From assembly GCF_000172155.1 (NCBI RefSeq), contig NZ_ABIZ01000001.1, positions 2,885,105 through 2,949,104 on the forward strand: DNA of 64,000 bases, read 5' to 3'. This DNA is from Verrucomicrobium spinosum DSM 4136 = JCM 18804. Lineage in GTDB: Bacteria; Verrucomicrobiota; Verrucomicrobiia; Verrucomicrobiales; Verrucomicrobiaceae. The position numbers and the translations under genes are program-made. This document shows, in pieces, positions 33,523 to 41,477 of this stretch; the first letter of the stretch is position 1, and every line of letters starts with the position of its first letter. The notes beneath the pieces were generated by a model that was not told the origin of the DNA, searched no databases, and saw only the letters and a list, made by a program, of their open reading frames with translations.

Positions 33523-34657
33523 GTACCTGATGATGAAAGAGAACGGGAACTTGGAGTCACCCAGCACACGGGTGTGGGGATCAGAGAAAACTGAGCTGTC
33601 ACGCCGGTCCTTTCACCGGGTGATGATGGGGGCTGGGCTGGCGGTGGGACTGGGGACGAGCTCCGCTCGCGCAGCCGCCGGGGCGGGGCGTCTCAAGATT
33701 GGCCAGATTGGTACCAAGCATGCTCACGCCGGAGGCCAGTTGGCGGCGGTGCGATCCTGTGCTTACTTTGAAGTGGTGGGGGTGGTGGAGCCGGATGAAG
33801 CCCAGCGGCTGAAGGTCAAAGATCACCCAGACTATGCCGGGTTGCCCTGGCTGACGGAGGAGCAGCTCTTCAACACCCCCGGGCTGCAAGCGGTGGCGGT
33901 GGAGACGGATGTGGCCGGGCTGCTGGATGCAGCCGAGAAGGTGGTGAAGGCGGGGCTGCACCTGCATCTGGACAAGCCGGCGGGCGAATCCCTGCCGCAG
34001 TTCCAGCGCATCCTGGAGACAGCCACCCAGCACAAGAAGCTCGTGAAGATGGGCTATATGTTCCGGTGCAATCCCGCCTTTCAGCTCATGATCCAGGCCG
34101 TGCGGGAAGGCTGGCTCGGTCGGGTCTTCGCCATCCATGCCGAGATGAGCAAGCTCCTCAGCGATGGTGAGCGTCAGGGGCTGGTGCAGTACAAAGGCGG
34201 TTCCATGTTTGAACTGGGCTGCCACCTCATCGATTCCGTAGTGCGTGTCCTGGGCAAACCGGAGGCGGTGATGCCGCATGTGCGCAAGACGCGCTCAGAC
34301 AACTGGCCGGACAACATGCTGGCCGTGCTGGACTACAAGGAAGCCACCGTGAGCCTGCGCAGCAGCATGGTGGAGGTGGATGGCGGCTCCCGGCGTCAGT
34401 TCGTGGTCTGTGGTGAATACGGCACGGTGGAGATCCGCCCTCTGGAGCCCGCCGGCATGATCCTCACTCTCGATCGCCCGCGCGGCCCTTACAAAAAAGG
34501 CCGCCAGGAAGTGAAGTTTGAAAAAGCCCCGCGCTATCTGGCCGACTGGGTGGACTTCGCCAAAGCCATCCGCGGTGAGGTGAAATGGGAGTTTACCGCC
34601 GAGCACGATTTGATCGTGCAGGAGACGGTGTTGAGGGCGGCGGGGTTGATGGAGTAA
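33521..34657 (+). CDS. Gfo/Idh/MocA family oxidoreductase with TAT-like signal
   Basis: The protein has 378 aa. A twin-arginine segment SRRSFHRVMMGAGLAVG lies near the N-terminus. The Rossmann part begins about residue 60 (KIGQIGTKHAHAGGQLAAV), with the family motif HLDKPAGES, and the C-terminal substrate domain includes MFELGCHLIDSVVRVLG. Such exported oxidoreductases are NAD(P)-dependent sugar or inositol dehydrogenases; the substrate is unknown. The ATG at 33521 has GGAGAG four bases upstream and was chosen for that; ATGs at 33530 and 33533 or a GTG at 33572 are alternatives. It is divergent from the esterase with no spacer. Confidence 0.88.
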   Translation: MYLMMKENGNLESPSTRVWGSEKTELSRRSFHRVMMGAGLAVGLGTSSARAAAGAGRLKIGQIGTKHAHAGGQLAAVRSCAYFEVVGVVEPDEAQRLKVKDHPDYAGLPWLTEEQLFNTPGLQAVAVETDVAGLLDAAEKVVKAGLHLHLDKPAGESLPQFQRILETATQHKKLVKMGYMFRCNPAFQLMIQAVREGWLGRVFAIHAEMSKLLSDGERQGLVQYKGGSMFELGCHLIDSVVRVLGKPEAVMPHVRKTRSDNWPDNMLAVLDYKEATVSLRSSMVEVDGGSRRQFVVCGEYGTVEIRPLEPAGMILTLDRPRGPYKKGRQEVKFEKAPRYLADWVDFAKAIRGEVKWEFTAEHDLIVQETVLRAAGLME

Positions 34658-34663
34658 TTTCAA

Positions 34664-34860
34664 TTAACCGCAGAGGCACAGAGAACACAGCGGGATGACT
34701 TTTTAGACAGAATTGACGGAATTAACAAAATTAAGGTTCAAGCTTCAGACCAGGGAGCTCTGACACGTTAGTCAGAAGCTAAATCTAATTCCGTAAATTC
34801 TGTTAATTCTGTCTAAATCTCAGCTTCATTCCTCTGTGTTCTCTGTGCCTCTGTGGTTAA
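34664..34860. repeat. 197-bp nested palindromic element
   Basis: The outer arms 34664-34690 and 34834-34860 pair at 26 of 27 positions (core GAGGCACAGAGAACACAG). The inner arms 34706-34732 and 34787-34813 carry the GACAGAATT-type 27-nt motif also found at 27874 and 28307. It fills the spacer between the oxidoreductase and the convergent DUF1080 fusion gene, so it could also serve as a bidirectional transcription barrier. No coding potential was seen. Confidence 0.82.
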
Positions 34861-34868
34861 ACTTATTC

Positions 34869-36641
34869 TCATTTTGCCTTCGGTGCCTGAAGTAGCAACT
34901 TCTCCAGCGCCGCCTCCACGGCGCGATCGCTCAACACGCCGTCTTTGTTTTTCTTCTTGAGGAGATAAGCCTGGCGGCTGTCGGGTTGGGCTTCCCAGGT
35001 GAAGGTCATGTCTGGCTTCAGGGCCATGTGGCCCTGGTCTTGGATGTCCCAGAACTCTCCCCGGCCGCGCACGGCGTGGAGCACGCTCGCAAGGTCTGCC
35101 ACGTGGCGGTTCTTCAGCTCGCCGCCGAAGTAGAGCTCATAAGCGACTCGCACGGGGTGATCTGCCGGTACGTCGCGAAGGCATTCGCCCACGGCCACGC
35201 CGCTCGGTACGGAGCAAACTTCCCGGCCGGCAAAAACCAGATCGCCGGGCCAGTTCTGAATCGCGTACAGGGTGGCGGGGGCGTCATAGGTAAAGTTCAC
35301 ATTGCCGAGCTTCAGATCATCCCGGGCGGGTGTGCCGATGAAATTACCTCCCATGCACACCCAGGTGCGGACTTTCTGCTTCACGAGGTCGAGGCCGCTG
35401 GGCTTGCCGTCTTGGGCGGGGGCTTTGAGCAGGTTGGCGACATTGGTCAGGTAGCCGACGGTCACCAGCACCACGGACTGGTCGGGCTGCGCCTCCAGGA
35501 TCTGGCGATACACTTGAAGCGCATCGGGGGCGGCATCGCTGGATTTCACGTCATGGGGGAAGCGTTCGGCCACGCCCTTGGTGTACACGGACTTGCGCAG
35601 CACTCCCTTCCCTTTGACGGTGCCAAGCGGGACGTCTGGGCGGCCGTAGTAGGTGTTGATGGCATCGATGGTGGGCACGGCCCAGGGATCCAGGGTGCTG
35701 CACAGCATGGCCAGGATCTCGCATTCCCCATAGTCCGCCAGGGCATGCAGCACTCCCAGGGCACCGGCGTCATCGCAGTCGGTGTGCATGTCCGTATCGA
35801 AGATGATCTTCACTGGGCCGGCGGCTTCGGCGGCATCGGCCTTGGTAGGGGCGGCGGTCGCGGCGGGTGCTGAGGGCTTGGCTGGAGCTTTTTTCAGCAT
35901 CTGTTGCACGCGCTCGTTTTCCTTTTGCAAGGCGGCGGCTGGAATGGGCAGGGGTTGGAAATCGAGCCGAGTGAGCTTTTCATCTTTGGGCACGGTGCGG
36001 AGGCGCAGATGGCGGAACCACACGTCGGCTCCGTGGTCCTGTAGTTTGATCCGGCCTCCACGGGCATTGAGGTTGGCTCCGCGAATCCGCAGCAGCTCCA
36101 CCTGCTGTGCCCACTTGGGGTCGGTGTAGTCGAAGTCCAGGACGAGCTCGCCATTCAGCCAGTGCTGAATCAGTGTGCCCTGGCAGAGGACGCGGCCCTC
36201 ATTCCATTCGCCCAAGGGGCGCGTGGCGTCTTTGTTCGGGGCCATGCAGAAGAAGAGGGAGGCAGCACTCTGCCGGGGATTCTCGCCATACGGGCTGTTC
36301 ACGTTGTCCAGCACCTGGTACTCGTACTGGCCTGGGCGGTAGTAAACGCCGCTGTTGCACCCTTTGGAGACCTTCCACTCAAACCGGAGTTCAAAGTCGT
36401 CTGGCACCGTGCTGGCGGTATAGGTCAGGTCGCCGCCTTTGGCTTTCCGGTAAAAGGTGCCATCCTCCTCGATCACCCAGTTGCCCTTTTGATCCCAGCC
36501 CTGGAAGGTCTGGCCATCCGAGAGGGGCTTGAACCCCAGCTTTTGTTCTTGATCGGAGAGCGCCGGGCCTGCGTGGAGCAGGGAGGTGCAGAGCAGCGCC
36601 AGCAAGGGACCGAGGCAGCGGGTGAGGGGGGTGGGATTCAT
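34869..36641 (-). CDS. Secreted DUF1080 domain fused to a nucleoside hydrolase-like domain
   Basis: The protein has 590 aa. A signal peptide (about 1-25) precedes a DUF1080 (3-keto-disaccharide hydrolase) lectin-like domain at about 35-215 (LSDGQTFQGWDQKG, NSGVYYRPGQYEYQVLDN, HWLNGELVLDF). An Ala/Pro/Lys linker of about 60 residues leads to an inosine-uridine nucleoside hydrolase fold from about 285 (FDTDMHTDCDDAGALGVLHA, the DxDxxxDD calcium site). DUF1080 proteins are abundant in Verrucomicrobiota and Planctomycetota and linked to glycan breakdown. Joining one to a ribohydrolase-type domain suggests a dual-site extracytoplasmic hydrolase; the substrate is unknown. Confidence 0.88.
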   Translation of the reverse strand: MNPTPLTRCLGPLLALLCTSLLHAGPALSDQEQKLGFKPLSDGQTFQGWDQKGNWVIEEDGTFYRKAKGGDLTYTASTVPDDFELRFEWKVSKGCNSGVYYRPGQYEYQVLDNVNSPYGENPRQSAASLFFCMAPNKDATRPLGEWNEGRVLCQGTLIQHWLNGELVLDFDYTDPKWAQQVELLRIRGANLNARGGRIKLQDHGADVWFRHLRLRTVPKDEKLTRLDFQPLPIPAAALQKENERVQQMLKKAPAKPSAPAATAAPTKADAAEAAGPVKIIFDTDMHTDCDDAGALGVLHALADYGECEILAMLCSTLDPWAVPTIDAINTYYGRPDVPLGTVKGKGVLRKSVYTKGVAERFPHDVKSSDAAPDALQVYRQILEAQPDQSVVLVTVGYLTNVANLLKAPAQDGKPSGLDLVKQKVRTWVCMGGNFIGTPARDDLKLGNVNFTYDAPATLYAIQNWPGDLVFAGREVCSVPSGVAVGECLRDVPADHPVRVAYELYFGGELKNRHVADLASVLHAVRGRGEFWDIQDQGHMALKPDMTFTWEAQPDSRQAYLLKKKNKDGVLSDRAVEAALEKLLLQAPKAK

Positions 36642-36774
36642 GGTGCGATGCAGATAAAACGCAAAAAAGTTGGACGACTACGAGCGGTAAGCGTATTCTC
36701 CATCATCAGACGGAGCCCATGATGTGCTCCAGATACCCTCCGGCCAATGATCCGGAATTGTGCGATAGTTAGTT

Positions 36775-39600
36775 ATGGAAAGTGATATTCTCGAATTGCT
36801 CGGAAGGTCCGAGTATGTGCCCGCTAATGTACCCGGCCTGTTGGCTGCCCTCGATTGGGCTCCCAATCGTCAACAGGAGCTACAGGCCTTCTTGCAGGAA
36901 CTGGAAACCCGAGGACGGGTAGTCCGCACCAAGGGCAACCGCTATATCCTCGCGGATGAAGCCGACCTGGTGGCTGGAGTCATCCAGATCACCCGCAGTG
37001 GCAAAGGCTTCCTGCTGCCCTCGGCAGCAGGGGTGCATGAAATCGTGATCCCGGAGAGTGCCACCGGTACTGCCATGCATGGCGACCGGGTGCTGGTGCG
37101 CCGTGATGTGAGGCCGCAGGGCTACAGCAAGGTCCGGCCTGAGGAAACGACGGGTACGGTGATCCGAATTTTGGAACGCAAGCGGTCCACCATCGTGGGT
37201 ACTCTGCAGAAGGGGAAACAGTTCCTCTACGTGGTGCCTGATGACCCGCGCCTGCCGCGCGACATCTTTGTGCCGCCGCCCAAGGATGTGGGCCGCCGTC
37301 CCAATGTGGGCGACAAGGTGGTGGTGGAGATGGTGCAGTGGGAATCCCGCCACACCAACCCCGAAGGCGAGATCGTGGAAGTACTGGGCCCGCCGGATGA
37401 GGAGGGCGTGGACATGCTCTCGGTGCTGCGCCACTACGATCTGCCCCTGCGCTTCCCCAAAGAGGTGCTGGACGAGGCCAACACCATTGCCAAGTCGCGG
37501 CCAGACAATCAACCCTCTCCCGATGAAGTCGCGGAGCGGGTGGACTGCCGGGAACACCTGGTGGTGACGATTGACCCGGATGACGCCAAGGATTTCGACG
37601 ATGCCATCTGCCTGAAGCGCGAGGGCAAGGATCGCTGGCGGTTGTGGGTGCACATCGCGGATGTGTCCCACTATGTGAAGCCTGGCGGGGAACTGGATAG
37701 AGAAGCCCGGAAACGTGGCAACTCTACGTACCTGGTGGATCGCGTGATCCCGATGCTGCCTGAGGCGCTCAGCAATGAGCTGTGCTCGCTGAAGCCGGGG
37801 CTGGACCGCCTCACGAAGTGCGTTGAATTTCTGCTCAATCCCGATGGCCGGGTGCTGGAGACAAAGTTCTATCCCGCCGTCATCCACTCCAAGAGACGCT
37901 TCACCTACCGGGAAGCACTGGCGGTGATTGAGAACGGAGCCAAGAAGGATGATGCCATTGAGCGCATGATCCTCGATGCTCACGAGATGGCTCAGGCCAT
38001 CCGTCGCGCCCGGTTCAAGGCCGGCTCGCTGGACATGGATTTTCCGGAGTCAAAGATCCGCCTGGATGAGGAGGGCAAGGTGGCCCGCATCGAGAAGATC
38101 GACAACGACGTCTCCCACCAGCTCATTGAGGAGTACATGCTCCTGGCCAATGAAGCGGTGGCCTCCCGGCTCATGCACCTGAACCGACCTGCGGTGTACC
38201 GGGTGCACGAGCCGCCCAAGGAGAAAAAGCTCAAGGACTACCGCGAGGATGTGCTGGCTCACAAGGTGGAGTGCGGCAATCTGACCAAGCGCTCTGAGGT
38301 GCAAAAGCTCCTGGAACTGCTGGGCACCCTGCCGATTGGCGCGGCGCTCAAGATCGGGTTCCTGCGCTCCATGATGAGGGCGCGTTATGCCATGGAACCC
38401 CTGGGACACTACGGCCTGAACAAGGCCAAGTACACCCACTTCACCTCGCCCATCCGCCGCTATGCGGACTTGGTGGTGCATCGGGTGCTGTTTGAGAATC
38501 AGGCCATCCAGGCCTCTCGTATCCAGGAGATTGCTGACCATATCACCGCCACGGAACGCAATTCTTCGGATGCGGAGCGCGACAGCAAGGATGTGAAACT
38601 CTACGCCTACCTGAAGGCGCAGATCAAGTCTGGCAAACTCGTGACTTACCCGGGTCTGGTGACTGATGTGAGGAACTTCGGCTTCTTTGTGGATGTGAGT
38701 GACCTGGGTCTTAGTGGCATGGTGCACCTGTCCTCCGTGCCGGATGACTTTTTCACCTTTGATCCCGTGCGGGCTCGCCTTGTGGGTCGTCACAGTGGCA
38801 GGATCATCCGTCTGGGTGACAAACTGCCTGTGCAGGTCTATCGGGTGGATGACTTCAAGAAACAGGTGGACTTCCGCATCGCGTCCGAGCGGTCCGAAGG
38901 AGCGCGTGAACAGGAACCTGCGCGCGAGCGGGGGGGCTGGCGACCGGACCGCGGTGGTCGGTTCCGTCCTGGTCCCAAATCAGGCGACAGACAGGACTTG
39001 CGCGACCGCGGCAAAGGCAAGCCCGCATGGGACAAAACTAAGCGCCAAGATGGGCCAAGGAAAACAGCTCCTACCGCAGGCCAAGAGAAAGGCAAAGAAG
39101 AGTCTGACAAGCCGTTCTGGCAGAAACGTCAGGATGCCCAACCCGCCTCCAAGACCAAGTCCAATTCGGCTCCCAAGCCGAACAAGGGGCGTCGTCGGGA
39201 AAAGGACCGTGACTGGGAGATCATCAAGCCTGAAGGGAAGGTGAGTGTGAAAGGACCGGTGAAAAGGAAAGAAGGCCCGATTCCACGGCGCGCTGAGCCG
39301 CAACCGCAGGCCCCTCAAGGGAAGCCCAATTTCGGCAAGAAGGCGAAAGGCATGGGGACGAACCAGGAAGTGCCAAAGCCGACGTTCCGTCCTGAGGTGG
39401 CTCGCGCGGACAAACCTCAGCCGCCACCGCAGTTCGTCAGGAAGGACAAGACCAAACCAGCGCCCTCGGCGAAGCCCACCGAGAAATCCAAGGGCAAGCC
39501 GGAACGTTCATCCTCCAAGCCTTCAAACCCCGCAGATTCCACCAAGCCCACCGAGAAATCGAAGCCGGGCAAAGTGGCAATAAGCAAGCGGAGCCGGTAA
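36775..39600 (+). CDS. rnr: Ribonuclease R with long basic C-terminal tail
   Basis: The protein has 941 aa. In order it has an N-terminal winged-helix-like part, cold-shock/OB domains (about 75-230), the RNB catalytic domain (about 255-600) with the Asp cluster DPDDAKDFDDAI near residue 265 and THFTSPIRRYADL, and an S1 domain (about 625-710). RNase R is a processive 3'-5' exoribonuclease that degrades structured RNA. The last 230 residues are Lys/Arg/Pro/Gln-rich low-complexity sequence with repeated words (PTEKSKGKPE, PTEKSKPGKV), longer than the basic tail of E. coli RNase R. It is a single gene. Confidence 0.95.
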   Translation: MESDILELLGRSEYVPANVPGLLAALDWAPNRQQELQAFLQELETRGRVVRTKGNRYILADEADLVAGVIQITRSGKGFLLPSAAGVHEIVIPESATGTAMHGDRVLVRRDVRPQGYSKVRPEETTGTVIRILERKRSTIVGTLQKGKQFLYVVPDDPRLPRDIFVPPPKDVGRRPNVGDKVVVEMVQWESRHTNPEGEIVEVLGPPDEEGVDMLSVLRHYDLPLRFPKEVLDEANTIAKSRPDNQPSPDEVAERVDCREHLVVTIDPDDAKDFDDAICLKREGKDRWRLWVHIADVSHYVKPGGELDREARKRGNSTYLVDRVIPMLPEALSNELCSLKPGLDRLTKCVEFLLNPDGRVLETKFYPAVIHSKRRFTYREALAVIENGAKKDDAIERMILDAHEMAQAIRRARFKAGSLDMDFPESKIRLDEEGKVARIEKIDNDVSHQLIEEYMLLANEAVASRLMHLNRPAVYRVHEPPKEKKLKDYREDVLAHKVECGNLTKRSEVQKLLELLGTLPIGAALKIGFLRSMMRARYAMEPLGHYGLNKAKYTHFTSPIRRYADLVVHRVLFENQAIQASRIQEIADHITATERNSSDAERDSKDVKLYAYLKAQIKSGKLVTYPGLVTDVRNFGFFVDVSDLGLSGMVHLSSVPDDFFTFDPVRARLVGRHSGRIIRLGDKLPVQVYRVDDFKKQVDFRIASERSEGAREQEPARERGGWRPDRGGRFRPGPKSGDRQDLRDRGKGKPAWDKTKRQDGPRKTAPTAGQEKGKEESDKPFWQKRQDAQPASKTKSNSAPKPNKGRRREKDRDWEIIKPEGKVSVKGPVKRKEGPIPRRAEPQPQAPQGKPNFGKKAKGMGTNQEVPKPTFRPEVARADKPQPPPQFVRKDKTKPAPSAKPTEKSKGKPERSSSKPSNPADSTKPTEKSKPGKVAISKRSR

Positions 39601-39633
39601 GAGTGGACTCGTATTCTTCTGGTAACGGGTAGC

Positions 39634-39650
39634 GCCGATTGGCAATCGGC
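39634..39650. repeat. Short perfect hairpin after rnr
   Basis: GCCGATT-GGC-AATCGGC lies 34 bp after the rnr stop. No T-run follows, so terminator function is uncertain. The rest of 39601-39845 shows no gene I can support. Confidence 0.4.
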
Positions 39651-39845
39651 ATCAGTTGGTGGCAGATTGGAAGGTGCCGGATTTGGTCTCACACAATGGC
39701 GCGCAGCACTGTAGAAGAGCTGTCCCGGCTCTTGGTAGGCGTTTGTGCTGGGTGATACTGGAACAAGAACCGAGACGGTTCTTCCACATTTCCTTGTGCC
39801 ACGCCAAAGCGGAGACTTCTTTTCTCCCATCCACGACGGGGCCCC

Positions 39846-39915
39846 AAGCACTAAGAACTAAGCACTAAGAACTAAGCACTAAGAACTAAGCACTAAGAAC
39901 TAAGCACTAAGAACT
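39846..39915. repeat. Five perfect tandem copies of a 14-bp unit
   Basis: The unit AAGCACTAAGAACT is repeated five times without a mismatch. The array overlaps the 3' end of the minus-strand DUF1501 gene: on that strand the repeat encodes the last residues (VLSA) and the TAG stop. The first part is intergenic. Confidence 0.95.
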
Positions 39916-41354
39916 TGCTTCACCACGTGCCCATGCACATCCGTCAACCGGAACTGGCGCCCCTGGAACCGGAAGGTGAAGCGCTCGTGATCAATCCCCA
40001 TGAGATGCATGAGTGTGGCCTGGAAGTCGTGCACGTGCACCTTGTCCTCCACTGCGTTGAAGCCAAATTCATCGCTCGCACCGTGGCTTATGCCAGGTTT
40101 GATCCCGCCGCCTGCCATCCAGAGGGTGAACGCGTAGGGATGGTGGTCCCGGCCCCATTGTTTGGTGTCGGCGATCTTTCCTTGAAGGAACGGGGTGCGG
40201 CCGAATTCACCGCCCCAGATGACCAGTGTGTCGTCCAGCAGACCCCGTTGTTTAAGATCCTTCACCAAGGCGGCTGAGGGGGCATCAGTATCCTGGCACT
40301 GGATCTTGAGCTGGCTGTTGAGGTTGCGGTGTTGATCCCAGCCCGCGTGCATGATTTGCGTGAAGCGGACGCCGCGCTCGGCCAGTCGGCGGGCCATGAG
40401 GCAGTTGTAAGCATAGCTGCCCTGGCGATGTACCTCAGGGCCGTACATATCCAGGATGTGCTGCGGTTCCTTGCTGAAATCGGTGAGCTCCGGCACGCTG
40501 GCCTGCATACGGTAGGCCATCTCATACTGGGAGATGCGCGTGGCGATTTCCGGATCGCCTTGTTCCCGCAGTTTGATCTCATTGAGCCTGGCCAGATCAT
40601 CCAGCACTCCACGGCGCACACTGCGGCTCATCCCGTCAGGATTGCTGAGGTAGAGCACCGGGTCACCACTGCCGCGGAACTTCACCCCCTGATACTTGGA
40701 GGGGAGGAAACCGCTGCCCCAGTAGAAGTCATAGAAGATCTGCCCACAGGATGCTTCCTTATCCCGCGAGGTCATGACGACGAAGGAAGGCAATTCATTG
40801 GAATCGCTGCCCAGGCCGTAACTCAACCAAGCGCCGATGCTGGGGCGTCCGGCCTGTTCGCCTCCAGTGAGAAAGTAAGTGATGGCTGGCGCGTGATTCA
40901 CCGGCTCGGTGTGCATGGACTTGATGAAGCACAAGTCGTCCGCGATGGCGGCGGTGTGAGGCAGGAAGTCGCTCACCCAGGCACCACTCTGACCATGCTG
41001 GCTGAACTTGGAGATCTCACCCAGCACAGGCCGGTCGGTCTGCCCGCCTGTCATGGTGCTGAAGCGTTTCCCGCCTGCCACCTCATCCGGGATCTGCTTG
41101 CCGTGCCACTCCCTCAGCTTGGGCTTGTAGTCAAAGAGGTCCACATGGGATGGAGCCCCGTTTTGCAGCAGGTAGATGATCCGCTTGGCCTTCGGTGCAA
41201 AGTGGGGCAGCACCGGAGCCAGCTTGTCCGGCGGCAGGGCCAGCCCATCCCGTGTGAACAATGACCCCAACGCCATCGCGCCCAATCCCATGGCCGATTT
41301 CCCAAAGAGGGCGCGGCGGGTGAGGTGGAGTGGGTGATCGGTGAAAGGGGGCAT
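39900..41354 (-). CDS. DUF1501 family secreted protein
   Basis: The protein has 484 aa. The N-terminus has a twin-arginine-like segment (LTRRALFGKSAMGLGAMALG). Landmarks of DUF1501 (alkaline-phosphatase/sulfatase-like fold) are IIYLLQNGAPSHVDLFDYKP, GRPSIGAWLSYGLG, RGVRFTQIMHAGWDQH, WGGEFGRTP and GRDHHPYAFTLWMAGGG. In Planctomycetota and Verrucomicrobiota these usually sit beside a DUF1549/DUF1553 cytochrome-like partner. None is present here: the neighbours are rnr and an M56 gene. The C-terminus and stop codon lie inside a 14-bp tandem repeat. Function is not established. Confidence 0.88.
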   Translation of the reverse strand: MPPFTDHPLHLTRRALFGKSAMGLGAMALGSLFTRDGLALPPDKLAPVLPHFAPKAKRIIYLLQNGAPSHVDLFDYKPKLREWHGKQIPDEVAGGKRFSTMTGGQTDRPVLGEISKFSQHGQSGAWVSDFLPHTAAIADDLCFIKSMHTEPVNHAPAITYFLTGGEQAGRPSIGAWLSYGLGSDSNELPSFVVMTSRDKEASCGQIFYDFYWGSGFLPSKYQGVKFRGSGDPVLYLSNPDGMSRSVRRGVLDDLARLNEIKLREQGDPEIATRISQYEMAYRMQASVPELTDFSKEPQHILDMYGPEVHRQGSYAYNCLMARRLAERGVRFTQIMHAGWDQHRNLNSQLKIQCQDTDAPSAALVKDLKQRGLLDDTLVIWGGEFGRTPFLQGKIADTKQWGRDHHPYAFTLWMAGGGIKPGISHGASDEFGFNAVEDKVHVHDFQATLMHLMGIDHERFTFRFQGRQFRLTDVHGHVVKQVLSA

Positions 41355-41477
41355 TCAGAACGGGGCTTTGTAAAATCGAAGCAGGTCCGGCCCGTGCAGG
41401 CAACGTCGGTTTGCGTGAGTATCCGGCGACTTGGATGGAGTATCTTCGCTCCCCAGTCTGGCTTGTCCGGGCCATAG

